Below the pieces are notes generated by a model, which worked only from the letters and a program-made list of their open reading frames with translations, ran no database searches and was not told the DNA's origin. From NCBI GenBank assembly GCA_049323795.1, contig JBMOOH010000007.1, forward strand, positions 1-37,552: a stretch of DNA of 37,552 bases, in the 5' to 3' direction. How positions within the stretch are numbered: the stretch's first letter is position 1; the number at the start of each line of letters is the position of its first letter. The translations under genes were made by a program, and so were the position numbers. This document shows positions 1 through 8,225 of this stretch, piece by piece. This DNA is from JAOADN01 sp049323795. Lineage in GTDB: Bacteria > Pseudomonadota > Alphaproteobacteria > Rhodobacterales > Rhodobacteraceae.

Positions 1-770
1 GCATCCGCCGCGGCCGGGGCGGCGGTGCCGGGCTTGAGCCTCGGCCGCGGCGAAACCGCGACCCCCGGAACCGCCGCCGGAACGGCGGCCGGGCCCGGCC
101 TCGGTTCGGGGGGCACGGCGATCGGATCGACGATCTGCCCCTCGGGTCCGAGCGGCTCGCCCGTCAGCGGCTCGACGGCAGCCGCAGGCGGCGCGGCGGC
201 TTCCGGCGCAGCCGCGGATGCCGCCGGCGGAGCAGCCGCGGCAAGAGCGCCCATCGGCATGTCCGCGGACAGGAGCTCGGCCGGAGGCGGCGCGAGCGTG
301 AGCGTGTCGGGCGGAGGCGTGGCTGCGCCCTCGGCCGTGACCGCATTGACGGCAAGCCCGAGATGGCGGGCAAGTTCTCCGCCCGGATCCGCGGGGGCCA
401 CCCGGGCCGGCCCTCCGAGTGCCCGGATCACGGGGATCCCGGTCACGTCGCGCACGGCAAGCTTGTAGCCCCAGATGGCGAGCCCGGCCACGAGCGACAG
501 CGACACCACCGCCCCGGCCGCATTCAGCAGCCGCTGCACCCGCGCCCCGGGGATGCGGTCCGGCCAGGCCACAGCCACAGCCGCCGCGTCCCCTTCACCG
601 ATGCCCGCCGCGGCCCCTTCGGGGGCGCCGCCGCGCACCTCGCGCCATGGCCGGCGCTCCGTATCGAGCACCCGCAGCGGCGCGGGTTCCGCCCGCCTCA
701 TGGCGCGCATCATGCCCGCGCCCACACCCATTCCAGGTGCCGGGACATCCCGAAAATCGATCTCCGCCAT
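1..770 (-). CDS. SPOR-domain-type inner-membrane protein, 3' end outside window
   Basis: The reading frame runs without a stop from an ATG at 770 to the window edge, so at least 256 residues are seen and the C-terminus is missing. The protein has a charged cytoplasmic N-terminus of about 80 residues, then one hydrophobic segment at about residues 82-103. A conserved-looking stretch follows (GYKLAVRDVTGIPVIRAL, then ARHLGLAVNAVTAEG), and after that a long Ala/Pro-rich periplasmic linker. This is the layout of rhodobacterial SPOR-domain proteins, which bind denuded peptidoglycan at the division site. The SPOR domain itself would lie beyond the edge and is inferred. The gene lies 78 bp downstream of argS on the same strand, a common rhodobacterial pairing (argS, SPOR gene, nagZ), so it is probably cotranscribed. 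Confidence 0.8.
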   Translation of the reverse strand, partial: MAEIDFRDVPAPGMGVGAGMMRAMRRAEPAPLRVLDTERRPWREVRGGAPEGAAAGIGEGDAAAVAVAWPDRIPGARVQRLLNAAGAVVSLSLVAGLAIWGYKLAVRDVTGIPVIRALGGPARVAPADPGGELARHLGLAVNAVTAEGAATPPPDTLTLAPPPAELLSADMPMGALAAAAPPAASAAAPEAAAPPAAAVEPLTGEPLGPEGQIVDPIAVPPEPRPGPAAVPAAVPGVAVSPRPRLKPGTAAPAAAD

Positions 771-848
771 CGTCCCGCCTCGCTCATGGGCAGGAGCCTG
801 CCCGATCCGCCCGCTCGCATGACCGGCAGACCCGCGCCCTGTTCCGCT

Positions 849-2594
849 TCAGCGCATTTCTTCCACCGGCGTGACGCCAAGGATACCAAGACCGGTCGAA
901 ATGACAATCGCCGAGGCGCGGGCAAGCGCGATTTTTGACTGGCTGAGCAGGATGTCGCCCTCGTGCAGGAAGCGAAGGGAGGTATCCTCGTTCCCCCTGT
1001 TCCACAATCCGTGGAGGTCCGAGGCCAGTTCGTAGAGATAGAAGGCGATCCGGTGCGGCTCGTGCCCGCGCGCCGCGATCTCGACCAGACGCGGCCATTC
1101 GGCGATCTTGCGCGCCAGGGCAAGCTCGGCCGGATGGGACAGCCCGGACAGGTCGGCGGCGGCAAGACTGTCGTCCGCCGCCGGAATGCCGGCCTCGGCC
1201 GCCTTCCGCAGCACGCTGCGCACCCGGGCGTGCGCGTACTGGACATAGAAGACCGGGTTCTCCTTCGACTGCTCGAGCACCTTGTCGAAATCGAAGTCGA
1301 GCGCCACGTCGTTCTTGCGGGTCAGCATGACGAAGCGCGTCACGTCGGGTCCGGCCTGCTCGACGACATCGCGGAGGGTGACGAAGGTGCCTGCCCGCTT
1401 CGACATCTTGAACGGCTCGCCGTTCTTGAAGAGCTTCACGAGCTGGATGAGCTTGACCTCCAGGGGCACGCGGCCACCCGAAAGAGCGGCCACGACCGCC
1501 TTGAGACGCTTGACATATCCGCCGTGGTCGGCGCCGAGGACGTCGATCAGCAGATCGAACCCGCGCGTCACCTTGTTGCGGTGATACGCGATGTCGGGGG
1601 CGAAGTAGGTCCAGCTTCCGTCCGACTTCTGCACCGGGCGGTCCACGTCGTCGCCGTGCGCGGTGGATCGGAACAGGGTCTGCTGGCGCGGCTCCCAGTC
1701 GTCGGGCAGCTCGCCCTTCGGCGGCTCGAGGGTGCCTTCGTAGATCAGGCCCATTTCCCTGAGGGCTGCGATCGCCTTCTCCACCTCGCCCGAGGCCGCG
1801 ATGGCCTTCTCGGACGTGAAGACATCCATGTGGACGTCGAGAAGCGCGAGGTCCTCGCGGATCATCTCCATCATGCGGGCGGTGGCGAACTCGCGCACGT
1901 CGGCCAGCCAGTCGGATTCCGGCTTTCCGATGAGGCTGTCGCCGTACCTCTCCTTCAGTTCCTGGCCAACCGGAATGAGGTAGTCGCCGGGGTAGAGTCC
2001 TTCGGCGATCTCGGGGGAAAGTCCGTTCGCCTCGCGGTATCTTTCATAGGCGGAGCGGGCGAGGACATCGACCTGGGCGCCGCCGTCGTTGATGTAGTAT
2101 TCCCGCGTGACCTCATGTCCCGAAAAGGCAAGGAGCGCGGCGAGGGCGTCGCCGAAGACGGCGCCGCGGGTATGGCCCACGTGCATGGGGCCGGTCGGGT
2201 TGGCCGAGACGAATTCGACGTTGACGCGCTTGCCCCTGCCGAGGTCGGACCGGCCGTAGGCCTTGCCGTCCGACAGCACGGCCCTGACGACGCCCTGCCA
2301 GACCGAGGGGACGAGGCCGAGGTTCAGGAAACCCGGGCCCGCCACCTCGGCCCTGGCCACGCGGTCATCCGCCGCGAGGCGTCTTGCCAGGGATTCTGCG
2401 ATGTGGCGGGGTGGCATGCCGGCCGGTTTCGCAAGCACCATGGCCGCGTTCGTGGCCATGTCGCCGTGGCCCGGATCGCGCGGCGGCTCGACCGAGACGG
2501 CGGCGGTGTCGAGGCCGGCGGGCAGTTCGCCGGCAGCGGTCATCGCGGCGAGGCTGTCGATCACCAGCGCGCGGATATCCTTGAAAACGTTCAT
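849..2594 (-). CDS. argS: Arginyl-tRNA synthetase
   Basis: This 581-residue cytoplasmic class I aminoacyl-tRNA synthetase charges tRNA-Arg with arginine using ATP. The N-terminal additional (Add1) domain covers about residues 1-95. The catalytic domain carries the HIGH-type motif in NPTGPMHVGHTRG (about 132-144). The KMSKS-type loop reads FKMSKRAG at about 402-409, with a real Lys where some ArgRS enzymes lack one. The C-terminal DALR anticodon-binding domain holds the conserved VQYAHARVRS and ends in GVTPVEEMR. Length is normal for bacterial ArgRS (550-590). The ATG at 2594 is the natural start. A TTGACG hexamer 45-50 bp upstream (2639-2644) could be its -35 element, but no good -10 is visible. 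It probably heads an operon with the SPOR-type gene. Confidence 0.98.
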   Translation of the reverse strand: MNVFKDIRALVIDSLAAMTAAGELPAGLDTAAVSVEPPRDPGHGDMATNAAMVLAKPAGMPPRHIAESLARRLAADDRVARAEVAGPGFLNLGLVPSVWQGVVRAVLSDGKAYGRSDLGRGKRVNVEFVSANPTGPMHVGHTRGAVFGDALAALLAFSGHEVTREYYINDGGAQVDVLARSAYERYREANGLSPEIAEGLYPGDYLIPVGQELKERYGDSLIGKPESDWLADVREFATARMMEMIREDLALLDVHMDVFTSEKAIAASGEVEKAIAALREMGLIYEGTLEPPKGELPDDWEPRQQTLFRSTAHGDDVDRPVQKSDGSWTYFAPDIAYHRNKVTRGFDLLIDVLGADHGGYVKRLKAVVAALSGGRVPLEVKLIQLVKLFKNGEPFKMSKRAGTFVTLRDVVEQAGPDVTRFVMLTRKNDVALDFDFDKVLEQSKENPVFYVQYAHARVRSVLRKAAEAGIPAADDSLAAADLSGLSHPAELALARKIAEWPRLVEIAARGHEPHRIAFYLYELASDLHGLWNRGNEDTSLRFLHEGDILLSQSKIALARASAIVISTGLGILGVTPVEEMR

Positions 2595-2702
2595 CGGTCG
2601 CCCCCTGTTCCAGCCGGGATGGCAGAGGGGCGCAGCGGCGTCAAGCGGGGCGAAGGCGGCGTCGGGTCTGCGTATGCATCCGTCCCGCCGCCGCGCGCGC
2701 GG

Positions 2703-3020
2703 CTACTTCGCCCGGGTATCCAGATCGAAGACGGTGATCCCGCCCGAGCCGCCCCGGCACATCGCCACAAGCCGCGCCCCCGCCGCCTTGTGATCGGGAT
2801 GGGCGTCGTAGGCCGAGAGCGCCGCGCGGTCGGCGAAGGACGCGACGAAGCCGTAGGAGTAGGCGCCGGACTTCAGCTCGAAATCGCGGTTCGGCCCCCA
2901 GGCGAAGCCGGTCATGCCGGACAGCCTGGTCCGCAGCGCCGCAAGCTCGCCCATCACCGCGGCCACATCCTCGCGCGGCACGTCCTCGCGGATCGCGCAG
3001 TACACGCAATGCAGGATCAT
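2703..3020 (-). CDS. Dabb-family (stress-responsive A/B barrel) small protein
   Basis: This 105-residue protein has the ferredoxin-like dimeric alpha/beta barrel (Dabb) pattern. It starts MILHCVYCAIRED, contains an arginine/glycine-rich middle (WGPNRDFELKSGAYSYGFVASFADRAALSAYDAHPDHKA) and ends in a short beta strand (ITVFDLDTR). The conserved HPDHKA motif is typical of the family. Dabb proteins are small dimers, and some are aldolase-, dehydratase- or cyclase-like enzymes. No function can be assigned here. It is the last gene of the 15-gene catabolic operon. Its ATG at 3020 lies 6 bp after the kinase stop; a GTG three bases upstream (3023) is an alternative start. The context suggests an accessory role in the same pathway. 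Confidence 0.85.
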   Translation of the reverse strand: MILHCVYCAIREDVPREDVAAVMGELAALRTRLSGMTGFAWGPNRDFELKSGAYSYGFVASFADRAALSAYDAHPDHKAAGARLVAMCRGGSGGITVFDLDTRAK

Positions 3021-3026
3021 CACTCA

Positions 3027-4289
3027 TCACCCCCCGCCGACGAGGATCGCGCGAAAATCGTTCACATTCGTCAGCGTCGGGCCAGTTATGACCTGATCCG
3101 ACAGCGCGTCAAAGAAGGAATGGCTGTCGTTTCCGTCCAGCGCGATCTTCGGATCAAGGCCGAGGGATTGTGCACGCCGGAGCGTATCGGGCGACACGAT
3201 GGCGCCCGCGACTTCCGCGGCGCCGTCCACGCCGTCGGTGTCGCAGGCGATGGCATGGATGCCCGGCGCGCCGTTCAGCGCAACGGCAAGGGCGAGGGCA
3301 TATTCGGCATTCGGTCCGCCGACGCCGCGCCCCCGGCGCGTCACGGTCAATTCGCCCCCGGAGAGGAGGAGGAGCGGTTCCGCGCCCCTGCCCCGGGCTG
3401 CCTCCCGCGCAAGGCGCGCATGGGCGGCGGCGACCTCGCGCGCCTCGCCCTCGACCCGGTCGCCGAGGATCGTGACCTCGCACCCGGCGGCGCGGGCCGC
3501 CTCGGCGGCGGCGTCGAGCGACCGGGCCGGGGCCGCGACGATGCGGTTCTCGGTGCGCGACAGGCGCGGGTCGCCGGGCGGGACCACGCCGGTCGGGCCA
3601 TTCAGCACGGCCGCGACCGAGAACGGCACCGCGATGTTCCAGCGGTCGAGGATCGCGCGGACATCGGCCGGGGTCGAGGCGTCGCCGACGGTCGGACCGG
3701 AGCCGATGAAGGCCGGGTCGTCGCCCGGAACGTCGGAGATCATCAGCGCAAGGACGCGCGCCGGGTAGGCCGCGGCGGCAAGCTGGCCGCCCTTCACGCG
3801 GCTCAGGTGCTTGCGGACGGTGTTCATCCGGTCGATGGGCGCACCGCTGGCCAGCAGCGCGGCGTTCACCGCCTGCTTTTCGGCCAGCGTGATCGCCCCC
3901 GCGGGCCGGACGAGCAGCGCCGACGCCCCGCCCGAGATGAGCGCGAGGACGAGGTCATCGGGGCCAAGGCCCGAGACGAGATCGAGCATCCGCGCGGTCG
4001 CCTTCAGCCCCGCCGCGTCCGGGACGGGATGCGCGGCCTCGACGATCTCGATCCCCTTCGTCGGCCGTCCGTGGCCGTAGCGGGTGATGACGAGGCCCTC
4101 GCAGGAGCCCCACGCCGCTTCGACCGCCTCGGCCATGCGGGCGCTGGCCTTGCCCGCGCCGACGACCAGCACGCGGCCAGAAGGCTTCGGCGGCAGGTGC
4201 CCGCCGATCATCCGCATCGGGTCGGCGACGGCGACGGCGCGGTCGAAGAGCGCGCGGAGGAAGGCGCGGGGATTGCCGGCCGGGGTCAT
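3027..4289 (-). CDS. Glycerate 2-kinase (GckA/TtuD, MOFRL family)
   Basis: The 420-residue product matches the DUF4147-MOFRL glycerate kinase family, which phosphorylates D-glycerate to 2-phosphoglycerate; older annotations call it hydroxypyruvate reductase TtuD. Visible family signatures are the nucleotide-binding stretch VLVVGAGKASARMAEAVE, the motif LALISGGASALLVRPAG, DRMNTVRKHLSRVKGG, and in the MOFRL domain LLLSGGELTVT, GGPNAEYALALA and ACDTDGVDG. I chose the ATG at 4289 because it overlaps the LacI stop as ATGA and begins the conserved protein; the open frame further upstream is only shadow coding. As the penultimate gene of the operon it would send glycerate made by the pathway into lower glycolysis. 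Confidence 0.93.
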   Translation of the reverse strand: MTPAGNPRAFLRALFDRAVAVADPMRMIGGHLPPKPSGRVLVVGAGKASARMAEAVEAAWGSCEGLVITRYGHGRPTKGIEIVEAAHPVPDAAGLKATARMLDLVSGLGPDDLVLALISGGASALLVRPAGAITLAEKQAVNAALLASGAPIDRMNTVRKHLSRVKGGQLAAAAYPARVLALMISDVPGDDPAFIGSGPTVGDASTPADVRAILDRWNIAVPFSVAAVLNGPTGVVPPGDPRLSRTENRIVAAPARSLDAAAEAARAAGCEVTILGDRVEGEAREVAAAHARLAREAARGRGAEPLLLLSGGELTVTRRGRGVGGPNAEYALALAVALNGAPGIHAIACDTDGVDGAAEVAGAIVSPDTLRRAQSLGLDPKIALDGNDSHSFFDALSDQVITGPTLTNVNDFRAILVGGG

Positions 4290-5296
4290 GCAGCCCCCCG
4301 GCTCGACGCGCGGATAACGAGATCGACCGGGCTTCTGAGTTCGGGCGGCGGCCGCGTTCCGTCCTCGATCCAGGCGGCGAGGCGATCGGCGGTCGCCCGC
4401 GCGAAACCGGCGATGTCGCAGCGGACGGAGGAGAGCGGCGGGAAGGCCATCGCGCAATCCTCGATGTCGTCGAAGCCGACGACGAGGATGTCGCGTCCGA
4501 CCGCGACACCCTGTTCGGCGAAGCCTGCGAGCATGCCCAGGGCGACGAGGTCGTTGAAGCACATGGCCCCGTCGATGCCCGACCCCTCGCGGACCACGCG
4601 GCGGGCGGCGTCGCGGCCGAAGGCGCGGCTCGCGCGGCCGTGGAAGGCGCGGGGGGCGAGGCCCTGTTCCTGCATGACCTGCAGGTAGCCCGACATGCGC
4701 TCGGCCGTCACCTGCCGCCCCTCGACGCCGCCGAAGAAGGCGATCCGCCGGGCGCCTGCCTCGACGAGGTGCCGGGTGGCGAGCCGGCCGCCCCGCGCGC
4801 TGTCGGGCGAGGAGAAGGGGAAGATGTCGATGCGCGGGTCGGCGCGGCGGAGGACCTGGAGCGTCGGGATCCCCGCGCGGGCGATCTGGTCGAAGGTTGC
4901 CGCCACGTCGCCATAGGCGGGCGAGATGACGAAGGCCGAGACCCCGTGTTCGATCATCGAGCCCACGACCTGCGCCTGAAGGGCCGTATCCTCGTCGGTG
5001 TTGGCGATGACGGTCGCGTAGCCCTTGCCGGACAGCGCCATCTGGATCGAGGTGGCGAATTCGGTGAAGAACGGGTTCCGCAGGTCGTTGATGACAAGCC
5101 CGACGAGACCCGCCCCTGCCCCGCGGAGCTGCGCGGCGGAGCGGTTGTAGACGTAGCCGATCTCGGCCATCGCCCTTTCGATGGCCTCGCGGGTGTCGGA
5201 CTTCACGAGCGGGCTTTGCCTCAGGACCAGCGAGACGGTCGATTTCGAGACGCCCGCCGCGCGCGCCACGTCGATGATCGTGGGGCGCCTGTTCAT
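4286..5296 (-). CDS. LacI-family transcriptional repressor
   Basis: This 336-residue regulator has an N-terminal LacI helix-turn-helix (IIDVARAAGVSKSTVSLVLR, about residues 7-26) and a hinge helix ending near YNRSAAQLRGAGAGLVGLVI. A periplasmic-binding-protein-like effector domain follows, with NPFFTEFATSIQ, MCFNDLVALGML and VVGFDDIED. Length is standard for the family. It lies inside the operon, 3 bp downstream of the DUF993 gene and overlapping the kinase gene by 4 bp. Two near-palindromic sites of LacI type (core GGAACGTTCC) sit in the promoter in front of the first operon gene, 14 kb upstream. The likely model is autorepression of the whole operon, relieved by a sugar or pathway intermediate. 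The effector is unknown. Confidence 0.94.
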   Translation of the reverse strand: MNRRPTIIDVARAAGVSKSTVSLVLRQSPLVKSDTREAIERAMAEIGYVYNRSAAQLRGAGAGLVGLVINDLRNPFFTEFATSIQMALSGKGYATVIANTDEDTALQAQVVGSMIEHGVSAFVISPAYGDVAATFDQIARAGIPTLQVLRRADPRIDIFPFSSPDSARGGRLATRHLVEAGARRIAFFGGVEGRQVTAERMSGYLQVMQEQGLAPRAFHGRASRAFGRDAARRVVREGSGIDGAMCFNDLVALGMLAGFAEQGVAVGRDILVVGFDDIEDCAMAFPPLSSVRCDIAGFARATADRLAAWIEDGTRPPPELRSPVDLVIRASSRGAA

Positions 5297-5299
5297 GCG

Positions 5300-6463
5300 T
5301 CAGCCGATCCCGTGGAGCTTCAGGAGCGTCCCCATCCGGTCCTCGGCAAGGTCGGGGCGGATGAGGAGGCGCGCGCGGTCGGCCAGCCGGAAGACCTCGG
5401 CGTAATGCGTGATCTCGCGCGAGGACTGCAAGCCGGCGGGCATGATGAAGTGCGACTGGGTGCCGTTGAGCCAGGAGAGGAAGGCGATACCGGCCTTGTA
5501 GAAGCGGGTCGGGGCCCTGAACACCTCGCGCGAGAGCGGGACGGTCGGGTCGAGGAGAGTGTGGTAGGTCCGCCGGTCGCCCTGCGCGAGCGCCTCGAGC
5601 GCCTGGGCTGCGGCAGGGGCGATGGCGGCGAAGGCGCCGAGGAGCGCGTGGGAGTGGTGCGTGCCGTCGCCTCCGATGAGGGGGGCGTAGTTGAAATCGT
5701 CGCCGGTATAGAGCTTGACGCCGGCGGGTAGTCGGCGGCGGACGTCCTCCTCGTGCGTCCGGTCGAGGAGCGAGATCTTGATGCCGTCCACCCTGTCGGG
5801 GTTCTCGGCGATGATCGCGAGGACGGCCTCGGCGGCGCGGGCAATGTCGACGTGGCCCCAGTAGCCGGTGAGCGCCGGGTCGAACATGTCGCCGAGCCAG
5901 TGGAGGATCACCGGGTCTCGCGCGGCACCGATCAGGCGGCGGTAGATGCGCGCGTAGGTGGCGGCGTCGGCCGCCATGGCCGGAAGGGCGCGGGTCGCCA
6001 TCAGGATGACCTGCCCGCCCGCCGCCTCGACCGCCTCCATCTGGAGTTCGTAGGCGGCGGCGATGGCCGCTTCGGTGGTCAGCGTGCCGGGGGCGGCATG
6101 GTCGGTGCCTGCGCCGCAGGCGACGCGGGGCCTGAGCGGGTGGGCCTTGGCGGCGCGCAGGGTGCGTTCGATGAGTTCGCGGGCGGTGGCCCAGTCAACG
6201 CCCATGCCACGCTGGGCGGTGTCCATCGCTTCGGCGAGGTCGAGACCCTGGTCCCAGAGGAACTGGCGGAAACCGAGCGTCGCGTCCCAGTCGACGGCGG
6301 GGCGCGTGTCCCACGGGGACCGCTCGCGGAGGGGGTCGGAGACGACATGGGCCGCGGCGAAGGCCGTGCGGGTGAAGGGGACGCGGGGGGCGCGCGGGAT
6401 GAGGGGCGTGCCGGTGAGGCGGTAGGGTTCGAGAGTGCCGGCATAGGTGGGGAGGGTGAGCAT
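5300..6463 (-). CDS. DUF993 family TIM-barrel protein (DHDPS-like), putative lyase/aldolase
   Basis: This 387-residue protein resembles the DUF993 family, which is annotated as dihydrodipicolinate-synthase-like. Segments fitting a class I aldolase barrel are the strand-like QVILMATRALP (about 151-161), PVILHWLGDMFDP (about 184-196) and VDGIKISLLD (about 225-234). Lys229 in the last is a candidate Schiff-base residue. KLYTGDDFNYAPLIGGDG and the C-terminal FYKAGIAFLSWLNG are also family-like. No member is known to me with a firmly assigned reaction. In this operon, between GMC dehydrogenases and a glycerate kinase, a retro-aldol cleavage of an oxidised sugar is a reasonable inference, not an observation. 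It is packed 3 bp from both neighbours. Confidence 0.85.
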   Translation of the reverse strand: MLTLPTYAGTLEPYRLTGTPLIPRAPRVPFTRTAFAAAHVVSDPLRERSPWDTRPAVDWDATLGFRQFLWDQGLDLAEAMDTAQRGMGVDWATARELIERTLRAAKAHPLRPRVACGAGTDHAAPGTLTTEAAIAAAYELQMEAVEAAGGQVILMATRALPAMAADAATYARIYRRLIGAARDPVILHWLGDMFDPALTGYWGHVDIARAAEAVLAIIAENPDRVDGIKISLLDRTHEEDVRRRLPAGVKLYTGDDFNYAPLIGGDGTHHSHALLGAFAAIAPAAAQALEALAQGDRRTYHTLLDPTVPLSREVFRAPTRFYKAGIAFLSWLNGTQSHFIMPAGLQSSREITHYAEVFRLADRARLLIRPDLAEDRMGTLLKLHGIG

Positions 6464-6466
6464 CGG

Positions 6467-8053
6467 TCAGGCCCCGTGGTCGGCCCTGATCATGTCGGCG
6501 GCCTTCTCTCCGATCATGATCGCGGCGGCGTTGGTGTTCGAGGAGATGAGCGTCGGCATGATCGAGGCGTCGGCGACGCGGAGGCCCTCGACCCCGTTGA
6601 CGCGCAGGCGGCTGTCCACGACCGCCGCCGCGTCCGGGCCCATGCGGCAGGTGCCGGCGGGGTGGTGGTCGGTCTTCGCCGTGCGGCAGGCGTAGTCGAA
6701 ATAGTCCTGGTCAGTGCGGATGTCCGGCCCCGGCAGGCGTTCGGCGAGGACGAAGGGCTTCAGCGGCGCCTGCGCCATCATCTGTTGGGCGAGCTTGAGG
6801 CCCCTTATCGCCATCTCGCGGTCGTGGGGGTCTGCCCAGTAGTTCGGGTCGATGAGCGGGGCGGCCCCGGGGTCGGCGCTGGCGAGGCGGACGGTCCCGC
6901 GCGAGCGCGGGCGGAGATAGGCGGAGTTGAGCGTGACGCCGCCGTTCGGCATGGCGGCGACGCCGGCCTCGATCCCGGAGCCGAGGCCGAGGTGGAACTG
7001 GATGTCGGGCGAGCGGGCATTGGGGTCGGCGTACCAGAATCCCCCCGTCTCGAAGAGGGAGGAGGCGACGGGGCCGGACCGGGTGAGGAGGTACTGGAGG
7101 CCCGCGACGGCGGACCAGAGCGGCTTTGCGTAGCGGTCGTAGGTGTGGGGGCCGGTGACCTCGGCGATGACGAAGAGGTCGAGGTGGTCCTGGAGGTTCG
7201 AGCCGACGCCCGCATGGTTGAGGACGGGTGTGACGCCGACCGACTGGAGGTGGTCGGCGGGGCCGATGCCCGAGAGCATGAGGAGCCGCGGCGAGCCGAT
7301 GGCGCCGGAGGAGAGGATGACCCCTTCCGAGGCGGTCACGACGCCCCCGCCCGCCAGTTCTACGCCGGTTGCACGGCCCTTTTCCGTCACGATGCGAAGG
7401 ACCTGGGCGAATGTCCTGACGTGGAGGTTCGAGCGGCTCATCGCCGGGGCCAGGTAGGCGACGGCGGCCGAGGAGCGGCGGGCGTTGCGCTGGGTGAGCT
7501 GGTAGTAGCCGACGCCATCCGGTTTCTCGGAAGTCAGGTCCATGTTGCGGGGGATGCCGAGTTCGGCGGCGGCGGCGAACCAGGCCTCGCAGATCGGGAG
7601 CGGCGCGCGCGGCTGGCTGACGCCGAGGGGGCCACCACGCCCGTGCCATCTGTTGTCGAAGGTGTCGTTGTCCTCGGCTTTGCGGAAGTAGGGGAGCACG
7701 TCGTCGTAGCCCCAGCCGTCGCAGCCCGTCTGGCGCCATTCGTCATAGTCGAGCGGGTGGCCGCGGGTGTAGATCTGGGCGTTGATCGACGATCCGCCGC
7801 CGATGACGCGGGCCTGCGTGAAGCGGATCTTCATCCCCTTCATGTGGCGCTGGGGGACGGTTTCCCAGCCCCAGCTGCCGATGCCCCTGGTCATCTTCGC
7901 AAAGCCCGCGGGCAGGTGGTAGAAGGGGTGGCGGTCCCTGCCCCCGGCTTCGAGGAGGAGGACCCGCACGGCCGGGTTCTCGGAGAGGCGCGCGGCGAGG
8001 ACGCAGCCCGCCGAGCCGCCGCCGACGATGATGAAGTCGTAGCCGGGGGTCAT
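6467..8053 (-). CDS. GMC-family FAD oxidoreductase (choline/alcohol dehydrogenase-like), copy 1
   Basis: The 528-residue product is a glucose-methanol-choline oxidoreductase that binds FAD and oxidises an alcohol. The N-terminus carries the dinucleotide fold (DFIIVGGGSAGCVLAARLSE, ending in LLLEAGG). GMC signature 1 appears around ARVIGGGSSINAQIYTRG and signature 2 around GAIGSPRLLMLSGIGP. Near the C-terminus DHHPAGTCRMG (His463/464) and SSNTNA (Asn508) supply the catalytic His-Asn pair. No signal peptide is visible, so it is probably cytoplasmic. The ATG at 8053 begins exactly at the FAD domain; the frame stays open through the upstream hairpin region, but nothing there looks coding. It lies 3 bp before the DUF993 gene. 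The substrate is unknown. Confidence 0.95.
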   Translation of the reverse strand: MTPGYDFIIVGGGSAGCVLAARLSENPAVRVLLLEAGGRDRHPFYHLPAGFAKMTRGIGSWGWETVPQRHMKGMKIRFTQARVIGGGSSINAQIYTRGHPLDYDEWRQTGCDGWGYDDVLPYFRKAEDNDTFDNRWHGRGGPLGVSQPRAPLPICEAWFAAAAELGIPRNMDLTSEKPDGVGYYQLTQRNARRSSAAVAYLAPAMSRSNLHVRTFAQVLRIVTEKGRATGVELAGGGVVTASEGVILSSGAIGSPRLLMLSGIGPADHLQSVGVTPVLNHAGVGSNLQDHLDLFVIAEVTGPHTYDRYAKPLWSAVAGLQYLLTRSGPVASSLFETGGFWYADPNARSPDIQFHLGLGSGIEAGVAAMPNGGVTLNSAYLRPRSRGTVRLASADPGAAPLIDPNYWADPHDREMAIRGLKLAQQMMAQAPLKPFVLAERLPGPDIRTDQDYFDYACRTAKTDHHPAGTCRMGPDAAAVVDSRLRVNGVEGLRVADASIMPTLISSNTNAAAIMIGEKAADMIRADHGA

Positions 8054-8101
8054 GGGTTGTCTCCACCGACGTTGGGTCTTTTTGTACGGCCATTTCCAGA
8101 A

Positions 8102-8187
8102 GGGCAGCGCCCGGCCCGCGGGGCGGGAAGCGAAGCGCCCGCCCCGGGGGGGCGGGTCGGGCGCTGCCCGTGGCCCTCGGCCACGGG
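8102..8187. repeat. Cluster of strong hairpins between SDR and GMC genes
   Basis: Three perfect inverted repeats are nested or adjacent in the 172-bp gap. The outer arms of 12 bp (GGGCAGCGCCCG at 8102-8113 and its complement at 8158-8169) enclose an 8-bp stem (GGGGCGGG at 8120-8127 with 8138-8145). Next to them is a 9-bp stem with a 3-nt loop (8167-8175 with 8179-8187). No T-run follows on the minus strand, so it is not a classical terminator. In an operon mRNA it would act as a processing or stabilising structure, or as a partial terminator. It is the widest gap in the 15-gene operon. Confidence 0.75.
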
Positions 8188-8225
8188 CCAGAAAGGCCAA
8201 AGCACGCGGACTTCGGGTGTCATCC

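Noticed and set aside
963..4688. Very long open frame on the plus strand (over 1,200 codons) antisense to argS and the glycerate kinase gene
   Set aside because: High GC leaves antisense frames open. Its translation is Arg/Gly/His-rich with no family-like motif, while the minus strand holds argS, glycerate kinase and LacI with full signatures.
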